This document shows positions 62,229-64,000 of a DNA stretch of 64,000 bases, in pieces. Source of the stretch: Uliginosibacterium sp. (GTDB lineage Bacteria; Pseudomonadota; Gammaproteobacteria; Burkholderiales; Rhodocyclaceae); the NCBI GenBank assembly GCA_016718265.1, contig JADKDZ010000005.1, positions 1 to 64,000 on the forward strand, written 5' to 3'. Every line of letters starts with the position of its first letter. Position 1 is the stretch's first letter. The notes under the pieces are model-generated. The model saw only the letters and a list, made by a program, of their open reading frames with translations, was not told the origin of the DNA and made no database searches. A program made the translations under genes and the position numbers.

Positions 62229-64000
62229 ATGCCACGCACACTCCAGGCCCTGCTGATTGACGCCTCGCCCCCGCTGTTCGACGCCATCGCCGCCGCCGTG
62301 ACGCAAGCGAACGAGGACATCGCGCTGGCCAGACTCGATAGCCTGACGGCGCTGGATGCCGTGCTGGCGGCGGGCGGGCTCGACTGCGTGCTCTGCGCCC
62401 TGCACCCGGCGGCCGAAATCCAGACCGACGATCTGACGGGCGGACTCGCGATTCTGGAATTCATCCGGAAACGCACCAGGAATGTACCCGTCATTCTGCT
62501 GCTCGCTGCGGCTGACGAACACGCGCATGCTGCCCGCGCCATTGCGCTGGGGGCGGATGACTACGTCTTCACCGAATCACTCGCCCGGCTACCCCAGGCG
62601 CTCGGGTCCGCCGTCCGGCACCGGCACCTGCTGGCGCTGCATCTGGACGCCAACATCGAGTACCGCCTGGCGCTGACCGTGCTGCAAGGCAGCTCCGACA
62701 GCATCTGCATCACCAATACCGACGGCCTCATCCTGCTCGTCAACGACGCGCTGACCCGCATGAGTGGCTATGCCGCGCACGAATTGCTGGGCAAGACACC
62801 GCGGGTCTTCCGCTCCGGAAAACAAGACTTAAGCTTCTACCATGCAATGTGGAAGAGCCTGCAGGATCACGGCTGCTGGCAGGGCAGCGTCATCAACCGC
62901 CACAAGGACGGCAGCGACTACGACGCCTGGTTGAGGATATCTGCGGTGCGTGACGAAGAAGGCGTCGTCACGCATTTCATCGCACAGTCCAGCTACGCGT
63001 CGGAACAACGCCAGCTGATCGACCGCATCCATCACCTCGCGCGCTTCGACGCCTTGACCGGGCTCCCCAACCGCAACCTGTTCCTGGATCGCCTGGAGCA
63101 ATCCCTCGCCAGTGCGCGACGCAACCAGCGCAATGTTGCCGTCGTGCTGGTGCAGCTGGACCGTTTCCGCCAGATCAATGACACCCTGGGCCACAGCGTC
63201 GGCGACCAGGTGCTGCGAACCATGGCCCAGCGCCTGGGCAATCAGATCCGGCAGGGCGACACGGTGGCGCGGCTCTCCGGCAACGAATTCAGCTTCATCT
63301 TCGGCAATCTGCATGCCGCCGACGACGCGCTGAACCTGAGCTTGCGCCTGCAGGCGGCGATCGCCCTGCCGGTAGATGCCGGCGGCCCTCAGCTGCAGAT
63401 CACCGCCAGCGTCGGCATCAGCGTCTCCCCGCGCGACGGCGACAGCGGCGACGACTTGCTCAAGGCGGCAGACACTGCCTTGGTCCGCGCAAAAGCCAGC
63501 GGCGGCAACTGCTTCAGCTTCTATTCCCCCGACATGGATACCGATGCGCGCCGGCGACTCGCCATCGAGCTGCAGCTTCGCCAGGCCTTGGCCAACAACG
63601 AATTCCACCTGCTCTACCAACCTCAGAACAACCTCAACAGCGGCAACATCATCGGGGTGGAGGCCCTGCTGCGCTGGAACAATCCGACTCTGGGCGCGGT
63701 CAGCCCGGGCGAGTTCATCCCGATTGCGGAGGAGAGCGGTCTCATCATCTCGATCGGAAACTGGGTGCTCCGCCAGGCCTGCGCGCAGAACAAGGATTGG
63801 CAAGACCTTGGCCTGCCCAACATCCGCGTCGCCGTGAACGTCTCCACCCGCCAGTTCCGCGGCGAGAAGCTGGTCGACGAGGTGACCCAGGCGCTGCAGG
63901 AAAGCGGGCTGAAACCCCACTACCTGGAGATCGAAATCACGGAGTCGGCACTCGTCCGCGACATCGACGCCGCCATTGCCACCAGCCATCGACTCAAGGC
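62229..64000 (+). CDS. REC-PAS-GGDEF-EAL protein (3' end outside the window)
   Basis: 590 residues visible. An N-terminal receiver-like domain (about 1-125; LQALLIDASPPLFDAIAAAV, ALGADDYVFTESL) seems to lack the usual phospho-acceptor context. A PAS domain follows (ITNTDGLILLVNDALTRMSG, about 150-270), then a GGDEF domain whose signature is degenerate, RLSGNEFSFIF (SGNEF instead of GGDEF), after the intact DALTGLPNRNLFLDRL. The EAL domain begins LYQPQNNLNSGNIIGVEALL (EAL intact) with VNVSTRQF. It is therefore probably a phosphodiesterase with an inactive or GTP-sensing cyclase domain. It follows the HD-GYP gene after 8 bases in the same operon. Confidence 0.92.
   Translation, partial: MPRTLQALLIDASPPLFDAIAAAVTQANEDIALARLDSLTALDAVLAAGGLDCVLCALHPAAEIQTDDLTGGLAILEFIRKRTRNVPVILLLAAADEHAHAARAIALGADDYVFTESLARLPQALGSAVRHRHLLALHLDANIEYRLALTVLQGSSDSICITNTDGLILLVNDALTRMSGYAAHELLGKTPRVFRSGKQDLSFYHAMWKSLQDHGCWQGSVINRHKDGSDYDAWLRISAVRDEEGVVTHFIAQSSYASEQRQLIDRIHHLARFDALTGLPNRNLFLDRLEQSLASARRNQRNVAVVLVQLDRFRQINDTLGHSVGDQVLRTMAQRLGNQIRQGDTVARLSGNEFSFIFGNLHAADDALNLSLRLQAAIALPVDAGGPQLQITASVGISVSPRDGDSGDDLLKAADTALVRAKASGGNCFSFYSPDMDTDARRRLAIELQLRQALANNEFHLLYQPQNNLNSGNIIGVEALLRWNNPTLGAVSPGEFIPIAEESGLIISIGNWVLRQACAQNKDWQDLGLPNIRVAVNVSTRQFRGEKLVDEVTQALQESGLKPHYLEIEITESALVRDIDAAIATSHRLK

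Noticed and set aside
62829..63989. 386-residue minus-strand frame at the right edge
   Set aside because: It is the shadow of the GGDEF-EAL gene, which has clear signatures on the plus strand.

Overview
The window looks like a chromosomal segment of a high-GC, nitrogen-fixing betaproteobacterium, most likely of the Rhodocyclales/Zoogloea-Uliginosibacterium sphere. This is inferred from protein style and gene content (nifBHDKT with DraT/DraG and CowN, exosortase H, cytochrome c' and b561, polysaccharide-active lipoproteins, queuosine genes); no database search was possible.

Layout. 1-3981: a fatty-acid modification operon on the minus strand (flavin oxidoreductase, DUF1365, cyclopropane-type methyltransferase) divergent from a B12-binding CarH/LitR-type MerR regulator, with repeated TGTCCTGGACA palindromes between them. 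4518-6382: a surface lipoprotein with FN3 domains and a very long polyserine linker. 6554-13974: housekeeping and sugar-metabolism genes (uspA, lysC, queD, LacI regulator with an iron alcohol dehydrogenase and a Gfo/Idh/MocA oxidoreductase, trmA). 14034-17450: a large protein of unknown carbohydrate-related function behind a perfect LacI-type operator. 18014-21565: two tandem, nearly identical chemoreceptors.

21570-34617 is the nitrogen-fixation island. A nifB operon (nifB, ferredoxin, ArsC-like protein, draG) has a sigma54 promoter and two NifA-type upstream sites. draT is divergent from nifHDKT, and is followed by a ferredoxin, a NafY-like protein, a DUF6129-like protein, cowN, an unrecognised gene and an NAD(P)H oxidoreductase. 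Together these make the nitrogenase structural proteins and cofactor precursor, switch NifH off and on by ADP-ribosylation, and protect the enzyme from CO.

34618-64000: a DnaA-box-like repeat cluster, a DEAD-box helicase, a GH16-like lipoprotein, a ClC channel, a diguanylate-cyclase remnant, queF, two alpha/beta hydrolases, exosortase H, tRNA-Leu(CAA), queA-tgt-yajC-secD-secF, two cytochromes, queG, tsaE-amiC, a PAP2 protein, an M48 peptidase, an acetyltransferase, and a four-gene c-di-GMP/phosphorelay operon that runs off the right edge.

A striking property is that many genes in two zones (about 2.5-12.2 kb and 24.4-40.1 kb) are interrupted by 1-2 base indels although the protein sequence on both sides is well conserved. 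This includes nifD (4 indels) and nifK (3). The regions 12.9-24.4 kb and 40.2-64 kb show none. Regional sequence error is the simplest explanation; I annotate these genes across their full spans and state where the frame changes.
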